From Paramarasmius palmivorus (Eukaryota; Basidiomycota; Agaricomycetes; Agaricales; Marasmiaceae): a DNA stretch of 64,000 nucleotides. The notes below the pieces were generated by a model that saw nothing but the letters and a program-made list of their open reading frames with translations, was not told the origin of the DNA and made no database searches. Below, in pieces: positions 45,501-55,569 of this stretch (positions are counted from its first letter, which is position 1; every line of letters starts with the position of its first letter). A program made the position numbers and the translations under genes. The stretch covers positions 930,001-994,000 of the forward strand of contig JAYKXP010000003.1 in NCBI GenBank assembly GCA_037176845.1. Direction: 5' to 3'.

Positions 45501-47019
45501 GACACTTATCAACAAGTCTGTGAGTTTTGTTTCATGTTGGACTTACCTCCAGCGCCAACATCCGTCGCAACAACATCCGTGACGTCGAAAACGCCTTTGC
45601 AAACCATCCCCGTCTTCTTTTTCCCGTTAGGCAACATCCCGGCTTTCGTAAATCTGTCAAGATCGTCCAATCCAGACAGCACACGCCCCCCTTTTTCTCC
45701 ATTTCCGGGTCGTTTAACCAGTAATACCTTGTCGTCGAAGAGGAAAAGGGTGCAGTGCAAAGAGCTCAAGTTTGAGCTGGAAGTGGAGGCTGCTGAAGAG
45801 AGCGGCGTGTCAGTAGGAAGCTCTTCGACGTCGATGCAATCGATGAATCTCCGCGAATTGGAGAAAAGATCTGGTGGAAAGCCTTCGATGGTTGCAATGA
45901 GGCAGTAGAAGATAGCAGCGCGTTGCGTCTGCTCGTCTGCCTCCGCAAGGGCAATTTTACTCGCAATCTCGTCTGCCTCCACCAGTTTGGCACGCTGAGG
46001 ATCATCCGGAGCCATATGCTTGATCATCAAACGAAAAAGTAAAGTGTATCGCGGTATACGTTGGACTGGATCCATGAGTAGTTCGCGTAGGCCAATGCGG
46101 TTCTTCATATCTGCGGATTGATATTTAATGCGCTATCGTGCACGGTGTTAGAAAGGTATTAGAACCACGGTAAAAGAACGTACATCAATGTAAGCCGCGA
46201 ATGAGGACCTCTTTGACACCTCCCGCTCAAATATTAGCTGTGCCTCTTCTCTCTTCACATAGTAGCCCTTGTACTGCTCAAATCCTCTCAGATCCTTGAA
46301 ATGTCGCAGGGCAACATCACCTATACCACCCACGGTTTTGCTGCCGTTAGGGGCAACCATCTTCTCCAGGTCGGTCAAGAAGGCTTCGTTGACAGGCAAA
46401 AGATTGTCGATGTTACCAAATAACGTCTTGGCTTCATATTTGGGGAGAATAGCCGTGCTTTTACTGCGAGCAAAGTTCCGTAAAGGGTCAGCGTAGTCCC
46501 TCTTGAGAACTTGTAATCGTTTGACGTAGGACCGCTCAGTGGCCACCAGTTCGTTTATCGCAGATGAGAGAGCCGAGGAGTCCGTAAGCGCTCTTTTTCT
46601 AGTAGTTGGTTGATCCTGTCATTTTTAAAGGGGTCCAAGGGTTTGGTGGAAATTTTCGTCAATGGCATGAAAGACCTAATATAATCTAAAGACCAGCGTA
46701 CTCACAGTTTGCAATGTACCATTTTCAGACCTCGACGAAAGCATACCGGTTTCCGATTCACCTCCTTCCACCACTTCACCCAGAGATAAGACCAGCTCCT
46801 GGATCTCTACCAAGAAATCATATGTTAGTGTGTAGCTGGGGCGACACAAACCTGCCTCGCACCTTCAGGAAGGGGTTTCTGGTCCTCAGAGCCCTCTACA
46901 ACAACTCCACAGAAAAAGACGCGTTTGGTAGTATTGTGATTTGAGTGTTCTGGTTTGAGTCTGATTTCGTCGCCGGTGGCAATAGGGAATACTTTGCGAG
47001 GGGAAGAACTGAGTGCCAT
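42543..47019 (-). CDS. RhoGEF (DH domain) with C-terminal disordered and coiled-coil regions
   Basis: The N-terminus MALSSSPRKVFPIATGDEIR is followed by the DH domain: INELVATERSYVKRLQVLKR, LFGNIDNLLPVNEAFLTDLE, FKDLRGFEQYKGYYVKREEA, then MDPVQRIPRYTLLFRLMIKH (near 46060). A PH-like region with TLFLFDDKVLLVKRPGN, GVFDVTDVVATDVGAG and LWKIQANYRARIGQSVVLR follows. VVIRLQPLAGGVCRYKV and FGLFQFRTGKNSRPPTP lead to a Ser/Arg-rich region. A coiled coil (TNDLERKNIELQNSKRQLEV, KRRLAEMELQLEECQQENCR) ends the protein at AGA. Splicing from PIYE to EEAPLPPRPESR near 44200 links the two halves, so I annotate one gene of about 1,270 residues. The layout recalls the fungal Bud3/Gef class, but I cannot fix the orthologue. 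Not closely related to the other RhoGEF in the window. Confidence 0.82.
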
Positions 47020-47233
47020 GGTGATCAAATATGTTCAAAGAATGAAAGAAAGTAGCGAAGTCGAAGAAATGTCAGTGCGAATAGAAGATAAGCATGCAGT
47101 CGAGGGTGAGGATATCGTTAGAGGGAAGTTGGGGTTCAACAGAAGTGACGCTAGTCACATGTGGGCGCGTATGTCACACGCCCAATTAGGCTGTTAGTCG
47201 CGGCAGCATTTCTGTCTAGAACCACCACCTCCA
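47020..47233. promoter_or_regulatory. Divergent promoter of the second RhoGEF and the first RING gene
   Basis: 214 bases between divergent start codons with no other open gene; presumed bidirectional promoter. No specific motif is called. Confidence 0.4.
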
Positions 47234-48571
47234 ATGCCTGAAACGCGCAGCTCTACTCGAAATGCCTCATTTAACAAAAGATTTGACTCTGATGAACCGC
47301 TGGCGGCGAGAAGTGACACAGGGGGTGAAGACACGGACTCGGAATTTGAGGTGCGGCGCTCTGGTTAATATCGACCCCTGATGTATATCCTTTTTGCAGC
47401 GAAAAGTTCAAGAATTACAAGACATCAGGAAGAGATACAAGAAGAAGCTAAAGAAGTTGCAGGAAGACAATTCTCGATTGCGCAAACAGCTCGATGATCG
47501 CGAGACACAAGTCCAGGATCGAAAGAGTAATGGACGAAATAACGGAGGATCTTCCAAAGGAAAGATAAAACGACTAGAAGACGAAGTTGTACAGCTTCGG
47601 AAAGTAGGTCACCTCCTTACATTTCTGTCATGACTCACTTTCTAAATGATGCCCAGGCTAGAAAGAGGGACAAGAAGGAAATTGAAGCGGTAGGATTCAA
47701 TTCTGTCTTAAAATTGACCTTGAATATAATACTTCTACGTAGCTGAGGAAGAAAGAAATCCAGAAAGAAGCCGCAAATCTTGGTGGCCATAATGAAGACG
47801 AGCTGGATGAGGTCGATGATGACCACAAAAGGACTCTTGTAAGAATACTCGATTTCTTGACCTCAACTTTTCTGACTGTATTGGTATTACAGCTTCTCCG
47901 TCGTTTCGCTGATTTGATATACTGTAATACACTGCCGGACGAAGGGGAGGAGTGTTGTGTATGTTTCGAAGAACTCGAACTCAACAAGACTTCAAGGTAC
48001 GTGGCTTTTTCGATAGAAATCTACTTGTATTCAGTTTTTTTTTCAGCTTTCCGTGCAGACATGTTCTATGCGACGAATGTCTGAAAGGCGTCTCGATCGG
48101 TGCAGATGAAACCGTGAAATGTCCAGAATGTAGAGAGGTTCACCCACGAGATGACGTCGAACAAGTGCAATATACCGAAACAAAGCGATGGGATTTACTT
48201 CTTGATGTCGCGAAGGCGGCAATGGTTTTAGACTCTGGACATCGTGGTGTCGAAGATACAAGTGAGGAAGAGAGGAGTGAGAATTTCGTCGACGACGAAG
48301 AGGAAGAAGACGATCAGTGAGTCAGCTCACTTTGAGAATTCTCATACACAGTGGTTGAACACGCACAAGCAGAGCAAGCACTGCAACAGCGGGTGACACA
48401 AATAATGATGTAGAACATGGAGAAGACGAGGCGGATTTAGACCCAGGCCCATTACCATCAACACCCCCCTCTACTAGTCCTCGGAAATACACTGAGCTAT
48501 CTCCCGCACAAAAGCGACACCAAATGCAACAGCTTGCGGAGGAACGGAGTCGTAAGAGAGCACGCCGGTGA
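47234..48571 (+). CDS. RING-finger protein, tandem copy 1
   Basis: Predicted RING-type E3 ubiquitin ligase. Residues 1-45 are charged (MPETRSSTRNASFNKRFDSD). A coiled coil follows: QELQDIRKRYKKKLKKLQED, LRKQLDDRE and RLEDEVVQLRK, then ARKRDKKEIEALRKKEIQKE. LLRRFADLIYCNTLPDEGEE precedes the C3HC4 RING: CCVCFEELELNKTS, then SFPCRHVLCDECLKG and VKCPECREVHPRDD. A conserved trailer reads YTETKRWDLLLDVAKAAMVL and VEDTSEEERSENFVDDEEEE. The C-terminus ends LAEERSRKRARR, nuclear-signal-like. All eight RING ligands are present. The start is the ATG at 47234; seven or so exons. It is followed by a divergent copy on the same strand 134 bases downstream. Confidence 0.86.
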
Positions 48572-48705
48572 TTGGCCTTGATTGGCTAACAAATCTCGGA
48601 GTTGGAATCGCCTCGTGGTGATGACATAAAGTAAATGTCTGGATAGAATTCCCAGGCACCTCCTGGAACCCCCACTCTTTCACTTATCCCTCATTATCAC
48701 ACCCA

Positions 48706-50081
48706 ATGTCTCGGACTACGAGGAACATTTCGATCGCTAGAAAGAGGAAGGCAGATGATGACGATGATGAATATGCTGCATCATTGTCCACAAACAACTC
48801 AGACGATAACGACGGGGTTAAGGGAGCTTCTGAGGTAAGTAATCCGAGTCTGTTCCCTGTTGCTTACCGTGGTTAACCTTATGTTGTTTGCTATTCCATA
48901 GATAAGAATTGACAGCTACATTGAGAACCTTCAGAAACTGGTAAAGCAAGAGCTAAGAATACTACAAGAGGAGAACACCAAATTGCGGCAGAAACTTAGC
49001 CACGACGATGGAGGGAGTGATAGGAGTCGGAGACGAAGTAGTTCGTCGTCAGCACGTAACGAGATCGCAGAGCTGAAAGAGAAAGTGGAGGAACTTACAG
49101 AAGTGAGCAATAATTTGTTGTCCGAGATGTACATACCCGACTGAACCTTACTTTTGTAGGCAAGAAGGAAAGACAAGAAGAGAATCAAAACGGTGCATAC
49201 AGCTTCTATCTGCCTTATCATACCTGACTAGCCAGTACAGTTAGAGATGCAGCTTGAAGTCGAAGATCTTCTCCCAGATTCCGATGATGCCAAATCACTA
49301 CCAGAGGACGACGATACGTATCAGATGAGAAAGGTAAGGTTAGTTCTACCCATGTTTGCGCTACTCGAACCTTCCTTTCTTGCAGCTCTTAAGAAGAGCG
49401 ACCGCTCTCATACAAGTGCGACCCTTGTGTCCAGCACGGCGTGGTGATTTCTGTTGCAGATGTAGGATGAAGCTTATCAAACCAGAAGGTGTTTCAAGGT
49501 GCGCTTTACCTGCGTTGCTGCACCATAGAAGTTGACACATCGCCCTAGTCTCATCTGTCATCACGTTGTTTGCGACGATTGTCTACCGGAGATTTCGAAA
49601 GGGTCGGACGAGACGATTACTTGTTCCACATGCGATGAGATTACGCCGCGGAATGAACTTCAAAGGGTCCACATGACTGAGGCTGAACGCCTGGACGAAT
49701 TGCGGACGGTAGCCATGGCCTTCATGGCATTTGATGCTGGGCATCAACATGCAGAAGATACAAGCGAGGAAGAAAGGAGTGAGATGTTTATTGATGACGG
49801 AGAAGCAGGGTATGAGAAGTGTGTCGTTCAATTTGAATTGATGACCGCAAACTGATGCTGATATCTTTTTCATCAGGTCTGACAGTGGTAGTACTACTTT
49901 GGCGGGTAATCGTGCTTCAGGCTCGGAATACGAGGCCTCAGACAATGAAGAAGTCCCTCAAGAGTATCTACAAATGACACCCGACCAGAAGCGACATTTT
50001 CTCAGGAAGCGGCATGTTGTGAAGTTTGGCCAGCCTTCTAAGGTTCGTACGCGTAGTAGTAAGAGACTTAGACGGAGTTGA
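48706..50081 (+). CDS. RING-finger protein, tandem copy 2
   Basis: Diverged duplicate of the preceding gene with the same order of parts. A basic/acidic N-terminus (RKRKADDDDDDEYAASLSTN) leads to a coiled coil (YIENLQKLVKQELRILQEEN, then ARRKDKKRIKTLEMQLEVED). The RING reads FCCRCRMKLIKPEGVSSLIC, HHVVCDDCLPEI and ITCSTCDEITPRNEL. The trailer has MTEAERLDELRTVAMAFMAF and AEDTSEEERSEMFIDDGEA. The end is basic (KVRTRSSKRLRRS). Cys and His ligands are retained (CxxC, CxHxxCxxC, CxxC), but the surrounding hydrophobic residues differ, so ligase activity may differ. The intron inside the RING is at the same residue and phase as in copy 1 (Ser-Ser), as is the intron before LLRR. The start is the ATG at 48706. 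Confidence 0.83.
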
Positions 50082-50367
50082 GGATCTTGAATTGGCAATG
50101 GATTTATATCTTGTGTTGTGTATCATAGCAGCAATGACATTTCTTGGTGCAATGCTACAAGCTCACTGGCGTGGTCTCAAGCGGCTAAATTGACATCACG
50201 CGGCAATCTTTCATGATCATCCTACTTCATCTCAAAAATGTTTTGCACAGAACACTTCGAGTCATCCAAGGTCACTTGTTTATAATGTGCTTCTCTTTTA
50301 GATAACATCTCAGCCCTTGACAGGAACTAGCGTTCTCTCCGGTTCAGCGCGGCGTCTTCGTTGCACC

Positions 50368-51665
50368 ATGGCGTCGAGACCACCAATTCATTCGAGTACA
50401 ATCAGTGTCACTTTTCTAGGAACTGCGTCTGCTCAACCATCATCCACAAGGAACCATTCTGCACTGGCTCTTCGACTAGGAAGCGATGTGTGGCTATTTG
50501 ATTGCGGCGAAGCTACTCAGCACCAGATACAGAGGAGCGGTGTGAAAATGGGAAAGATTGAGAAGATTTTCATTACACATACGCACGGTGAGTCACTATA
50601 CCTGCCACTAGCTTCATATGCTAAAATATCGCCCCTTTGGCTTCAGGAGATCACATATTTGGGTTATTACCGTTAATGGCGGCTTGTCTGAACGGTGCTG
50701 GAGGGACAGCAGAAGGCGTGGACGACCCTAGAACCCAAGTCGACCTAGATATTCCTGTACGTTTCAATTTATCCTCCTGCACTTCACATTAAGACGTGTC
50801 TATGTCTGCCTAGCCTCTCGAGATCTACGGCCCCCTAGGAACTAGAGCCTACATCCGCAATGGCCTCACATATACCCATACACTTCTGGGGCGCCCATAT
50901 GTCGTACACGAACTACGCCTACCATCCGATCCCCAGTCAGGAGACTTTACAGAACTTGCCCGACACCGATCAGAATCACCCAGCGGGCGCAATATACCTC
51001 AGTCCGATGGCGGCGTCTGGCAAGAGATTTACAAGGACAACGTGTTGACGGTGGGCGCAGCCCCCATTATGCATTCGGTCCCTTGTGTCGGCTATGTGAT
51101 TACTGAGGCGCCTGTACCTGGCAAGATCGACCCTAAATTATACATTCCGCAAATCAAGCGTACCAAGACGCCAATGTCTGTCATGCGGCGGCTACAGGAA
51201 GGCGAGGCTGTCGAGCTTTCTGATGGTACGATGCTGCATGGCCCTGCTCGAAGGCCTGGCCGTAAAATCGTTATTCTTGGGGATACTTACGATCCATCGC
51301 CCATTGCTACCATAGCTCGGGACGCTGACCTTTTGATACACGAGGCCACAAATGCACATCTACCTGGTATAGATCCTGCCACCAAGGAATCCGATACCTA
51401 TGAAAGCGTTCAAGAGAGGGCGGTATCGAGAGGACATTCAACACCTCAGATGGCAGGGAAATTCGGAAGAAACATTGGCGCGAAGAGCCTGGTGCTTAAC
51501 CATTTCTCTGCCCGTTATGCCGGAGATGACGATGTAGATGAGGATGCTAGAAAAATCATGGACGCGATACGGTGTTTGGCTGAAGGGGAATACGGAGGCT
51601 CAGTAGTATGTGCACGAGACTTGATGACTGTCGATGTAGGTTTGAACCAATCCAATAATACATGA
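50368..51665 (+). CDS. Ribonuclease Z, short form (tRNase Z)
   Basis: Zinc endonuclease that removes 3' trailers from pre-tRNAs. ISVTFLGTASAQPSSTRNHS and SDVWLFDCGEATQHQIQRS open the beta-lactamase fold. The metal motif IFITHTHGDHIFGLLPLMAA is assembled across an intron placed inside it. Later landmarks are VLTVGAAPIMHSVPCVGYVI (metal His), GRKIVILGDTYDPSPIA (metal Asp) and DADLLIHEATNAH. SRGHSTPQMAGKF and SLVLNHFSARYAGDD (metal His) follow, then the end LMTVDVGLNQSNNT. About 390 residues makes it the short tRNase Z(S) type, although fungi usually also have the long form. The start is the first ATG (MASRPPIHSSTIS); upstream frame opens at TTG. No obvious mitochondrial presequence. Its stop is 40 bases from the convergent THOC7 stop. 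Confidence 0.93.
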
Positions 51666-51705
51666 TGTAGAAATGCCAAAAAATCCAAGCCGCGTCACGT
51701 TCTAC

Positions 51706-52829
51706 TCAATCTTCATCATCTGGAGGATCCGACAGTGCACTACTGGTATCCGTTGCTTCACCTTCCTCCATGTCCTCTCGCGTCTTTTTGCCCCGCGTGT
51801 TTCTATCATCCTCTTCCACTTCACCCATCTCAATGTCACCCGCAGTTGCCTTATCATCACTGACGGGCTTATCTTCTCCTTCTTCTCCTTCTTCTCCATC
51901 CTCTAATTTGATGGCAGCAGGTGTTGGAGCGCTACTTCCATTTGCTTCACTGTCCAAACCACCATCCAATCCAGGTGTCTCTCTCGCAGAGGCAGTGATG
52001 TCTCTGTCACCCCCTGCAAATCGCAGTGTGCCCAGGTTCGCGATTATTTCATCCAAGGCAGCCTTCTGGGTTTGTATTGTTCGATTTTGCGTCTCGTGCT
52101 CAGCGCGGATTGCTGCCATATCGCTTTCTAGAGCCTGTATGCTCCTAAAGAATTGTCAGTCACACCACATTGTAATGAAACAGAAAACGCACTGTTCCAA
52201 TTCATCCCTACTCGGTAGTGAATTCACTTTTTCGGCAACGACGTCGTATTCGATTTTTCTTCGTCGAAGAATCTGTGCATGCTCGAGGGACGTTTTCAAT
52301 TGTTCTATCTGCCCTCGGAGTGTTCCATGCTCGTCATCTTAGAACGTAAATGAGTTGAGGATGAAAAATAAAGCCGCAGAAAAAACGTACCTATCCTCTG
52401 CTTTTCCCGTTGGTACTCCTCAACCTGCCTCGCTTCAGCCTCACATATCATTGCACTCTTCTTCAACATCAACTGAAACGATGCCAACTCCACCAAGAAT
52501 GCCTCTCTTGCATTGTTAATGTGCGACTCGTCATACCCGCCAGTGGGTGCTCCAGGTTGCGGAACGATGGGCTCGTACGCCACGGACGTGTATTGGTGAA
52601 ACTTTTTGACGACGCGTCGGAGGGGTCTTTCATCATTGGTTATCCGTGCATGAACGATCTGGTCTGCAATAGATAGTCTGTTAGTGGTATGTTTAGCAGG
52701 GATTCGACTTTCTTTGGACGTTAGAAAGCGAGTTTGTGACGTACCCTCTTCCTCTGCAGTCAAAGGTGGTATTACGATAGGTTGTTGAGTCGTTGTCTGT
52801 GCTGGATTTGACGTTTCTGAGACTCCCAT
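51706..52829 (-). CDS. THOC7: THO complex subunit 7 (THOC7)
   Basis: Subunit of the THO complex, which couples transcription elongation to mRNP assembly and export. The start MGVSETSNPAQTTTQQPIVI precedes DQIVHARITNDERPLRRVVK and KFHQYTSVAYEP, the THOC7 N-terminal signature. A long coiled coil follows: AREAFLVELASFQLMLKKSA, EAEARQVEEYQREKQRI, LEHAQILRRRKIEYDVVAEK, then DMAAIRAEHETQNRTIQTQK and ALDEIIANLGTLRF. The C-terminus is an acidic tail (LEDGEEGEEGEDKPVSDD) ending DPPDDED. The start is the ATG at 52827-52829; the longer frame with a hydrophobic leader opens at TTG and is unlikely. About 300 residues, four or more exons. Confidence 0.9.
51872..51898. repeat. CTTCTC triplet-type microsatellite inside THOC7
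   Basis: A short CT-rich tandem repeat (about three units of TTCTCC with TTC) on the plus strand encodes the Glu/Gly acidic run in the minus-strand THOC7 tail. Likely length-variable between strains. Confidence 0.5.
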
Positions 52830-53069
52830 TACGGCGAGCAAGGATACAAGAAAAGCGACGAGGAACGGGGTCAAGCGCGTTTCGAAAGACCAGGTTTCAC
52901 ACAGTGGTGCTCAGCGCCTCAGCTTGGACCGGGCTTGGACCTGTTTCTCTGAGTATAGGATTTCAATAGTCCGGGTATACACTACAACTAACTGAAGCAA
53001 AAGTCTACCTATATACTATACATAAAGCTGATGAACCCAATATCAATACAAATAATACAGCAAATGTCC

Positions 53070-55275
53070 TTAGCCCCATTCTGGTACGAATGGTGTTACC
53101 AATTCATAGGTGTCTTCATTTCCTCCTCGTCCTTTCTTATTGTTCCTATTACCTCGTCCGATAAATCTGTTAAACATCTTTCCGACGCCACGACCGCTCT
53201 CCGTTCCGGCCTGTCCATCGTCTTCGTATAAGCTTGGATAGCACGTGTCAATCATCTTGGCCAGCTTCCGAAATCCACTTGAACTATCGTTCATGTATCG
53301 CCGTGACTCATCAAGAGCGGCTTGGAGATAAAGGGCAAGGTTAGGGAATGTGATGGGGAGAACTGGGTATGGCAGCGACTCTGTCGAGGGAATGGTATAT
53401 TTTTTGGAGAGTGGCGTATCAGACTCGTCTTTCAGTAGCGTCGGACATGCAGATAGCGAATAAGAAAAGGGAAGGACTTCGACGTCATTTTGGAGATAAC
53501 GGCGGAATTGAGGTTGATTAGAAATAGGGTGGTCAATAGTAAACCAGAGTATCGTCCGCCATTCAGGACTGGAGAGCTGTGGACGGAAGAACTGAACAAC
53601 AGTACGCAGCCGCATGTCAGTTTTGACCTGTGCCATCGCCTCGACCGTCGGCTCGACTCGCGTCCCGGCTAGTCTGGCCATAAGCTTCAGAAGCTGCCGC
53701 CAATTAGGGCCCTGGACGTGCAATGGAGGGCTTCGGCCATACGCCAGAGTTATAACTTGGGGCGGGGTACTCATTGGCTCGTTGTGATAAGATATGACAG
53801 GTGGTGCAAAAGCCATCGCTAAAATAGGAAATTTGTCCTAAGTGCCTTGTGCTGTATACAAAAGCTGTAGACTCACAGACGCCTCGCAGTAGTTCGATAT
53901 CCACGAATTGATTGGCATTGATAGGAGGCGAGTCCAATGGTTTTGGCGTGTCAGGCTTCGATGGAAGTGAATTCGATGAGCTCGAGGACGAAATTGTGCT
54001 CCAACGGTTCTTTTCCAATAGACTCTTGTCAGAACCTAGTGAGCGTAGAGGTGTCAGGGAGTCTGAACCCGAGTGCACAGACTGCAAGGACGGTGATTCT
54101 GATGAAACGGGGCGCATGGGGCTAAGAGGCATTAGAGGTGGCGAATCTGTAGTGGTACCATTCGTGCTGACAGAACTATTCGAGTTGTTCCTAGGCACAA
54201 TCGGTTCCACAGGAAGAGATGGCCGTGCTGGTGGGCGCGATACAGCTTCATCGTAAGCGGGAGGAAGGTTTGTTGGTTCTTGGATACTCGTGGATCTACT
54301 TTCTTCTTTCAGTTCTTCGTCTTCCTCGGCAGCAAGTCGTCGAGCAAAGGCTTCATCATCTTCGGTCGACTGCATATAATTTCTGAGCAACCTAAAGTTC
54401 ATTCATAGAGTGGTACTCACATCTGAGGAGCCATTGTCCCTTTTGCCACGTTCCTCTGCCTCCTCTTCTGCAGCAATTTGGCGAGCGAGTGCCTCATCAT
54501 CCAATAAGCTTGGGCTACGACTTGTCGGCGTTTCGATAAACGATGTACGAGCCGGTAACGACGCAAATAGGCCTGTATCTCCAGGAAACTGTGGCGATGA
54601 GCTTTGAGGACTACTCGACGGGGTTGGTTCATTAACAATTGGTTCCGTCGGTAAGCTACGCGATGAGCGCGGGGGCGACGATGGGGCTAGCGACGGCCCA
54701 GGCACAGGGTTTGATGTTGTCCTTAGCGACTCCTCAAGCGCCCGAGCCAACTCTTCTTCTTCCTGGCTGTTGAGCTTCTCTAAGAAGGCCTGCCTCTCTG
54801 ATTTCGATAGTTCAAGCGCTGCATCAATATAAGATTGTTCGTCTGCATCTGGTACCGATGACACTGGTGGTGGTGGTAGTGGTGGTGGTGGTAGTATCGG
54901 TGGACGTTCTGCTCTTCGGAAAGGTTCTGGTACACTCGGAAGAGGCGGGGGTCGCGAGAGCGGTTTAGGTGGTACAGGAGGGGGTGCAGTTCTAGAACGA
55001 TGCAGAGGTGACTGACTGGGAGTTTCTGGGGAAGGGGGAGTTGAAAATGAATGCCTCGGATGAGAATAAGGACGCGAAGAGTGGTAAGCAGTACTTGACT
55101 GCTGTTGTGCACCGTTCAAGTGCTGATTCGGACTATTTTCTGTGAAGAAAAGATCAGCTCGATGAACAGTTGAAGGGACTTGAGTTATGCTCCTTGGGAA
55201 AGGGGGCATGATGGTGGTAGCAGGAGAAGGAGAAACAGAGCGCTCATAACTTGGTTTCCACGACTCTGAGGTCAT
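53070..55275 (-). CDS. Proline-rich protein with UIM-like segments, unknown function
   Basis: Not a family I recognise. The N-terminal 250 residues are disordered and Pro/Ser-rich (SRPPPLPSVPEPF; ILPPPPLPPPPVSSVPD). Three short helices resemble ubiquitin-interacting motifs: EQSYIDAALELSKSERQAFL then EEELARALEESLR, DDEALARQIAAEEEAEE, and DDEAFARRLAAEEDEEL. A second disordered stretch precedes a folded C-terminal domain (ANQFVDIELLRGV, then QVITLAYGRSPPLHVQGPNW, VKTDMRLRTVVQFFRPQLSS and FPNLALYLQAALDESRRYMN), ending TPFVPEWG. The start is the ATG at 55273-55275. About 690 residues in three or four exons. Ubiquitin binding is a hypothesis from motif shape only. Confidence 0.72.
54866..54895. repeat. 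GGT-rich microsatellite encoding a polyproline run
   Basis: Two GGT tracts of four units separated by AGT on the plus strand encode the Pro/Leu run of the minus-strand UIM-like gene. A simple sequence repeat. Confidence 0.55.
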
Positions 55276-55569
55276 TTCAAAGGGCAGTCGGAGATCTGAG
55301 TGAATCTTTGGGCGCTACCGTCAAAACAACTTCACAGATCGATTGATCCTACACCCTGCACTGGAATATCTAACCTACAATGCAAAACAAGAGAGAAATG
55401 GGATATGATATAGAACCGATGCTTGAAGAAACCGAGAATTGCGTGCAAAATAGGGGAAGGCATGAGTTGTGCAAGAACTGACAAGATAACGAGAAAATCG
55501 AAAACTATGCAAACGTAACGAACGTGAAAGCGTCATATATAATGTATGTAAGTAACTGTGTGTCTGGGG
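55276..55569. other. Spacer between two minus-strand genes
   Basis: 294 bases holding the 3' flank of the RIM15-like gene and the promoter of the UIM-like gene. Nothing else is visible. Confidence 0.45.

Noticed and set aside
42543..47019. Two separate genes instead of one RhoGEF
   Set aside because: A GT-AG splice from PIYE to EEAPLPPRPESR keeps frame, and no convincing stop-plus-start separates the halves. Transcript data could still overturn this.
52829..52874. Signal-peptide-like leader on THOC7
   Set aside because: The hydrophobic extension starts at a TTG; the downstream ATG gives the expected nuclear protein.
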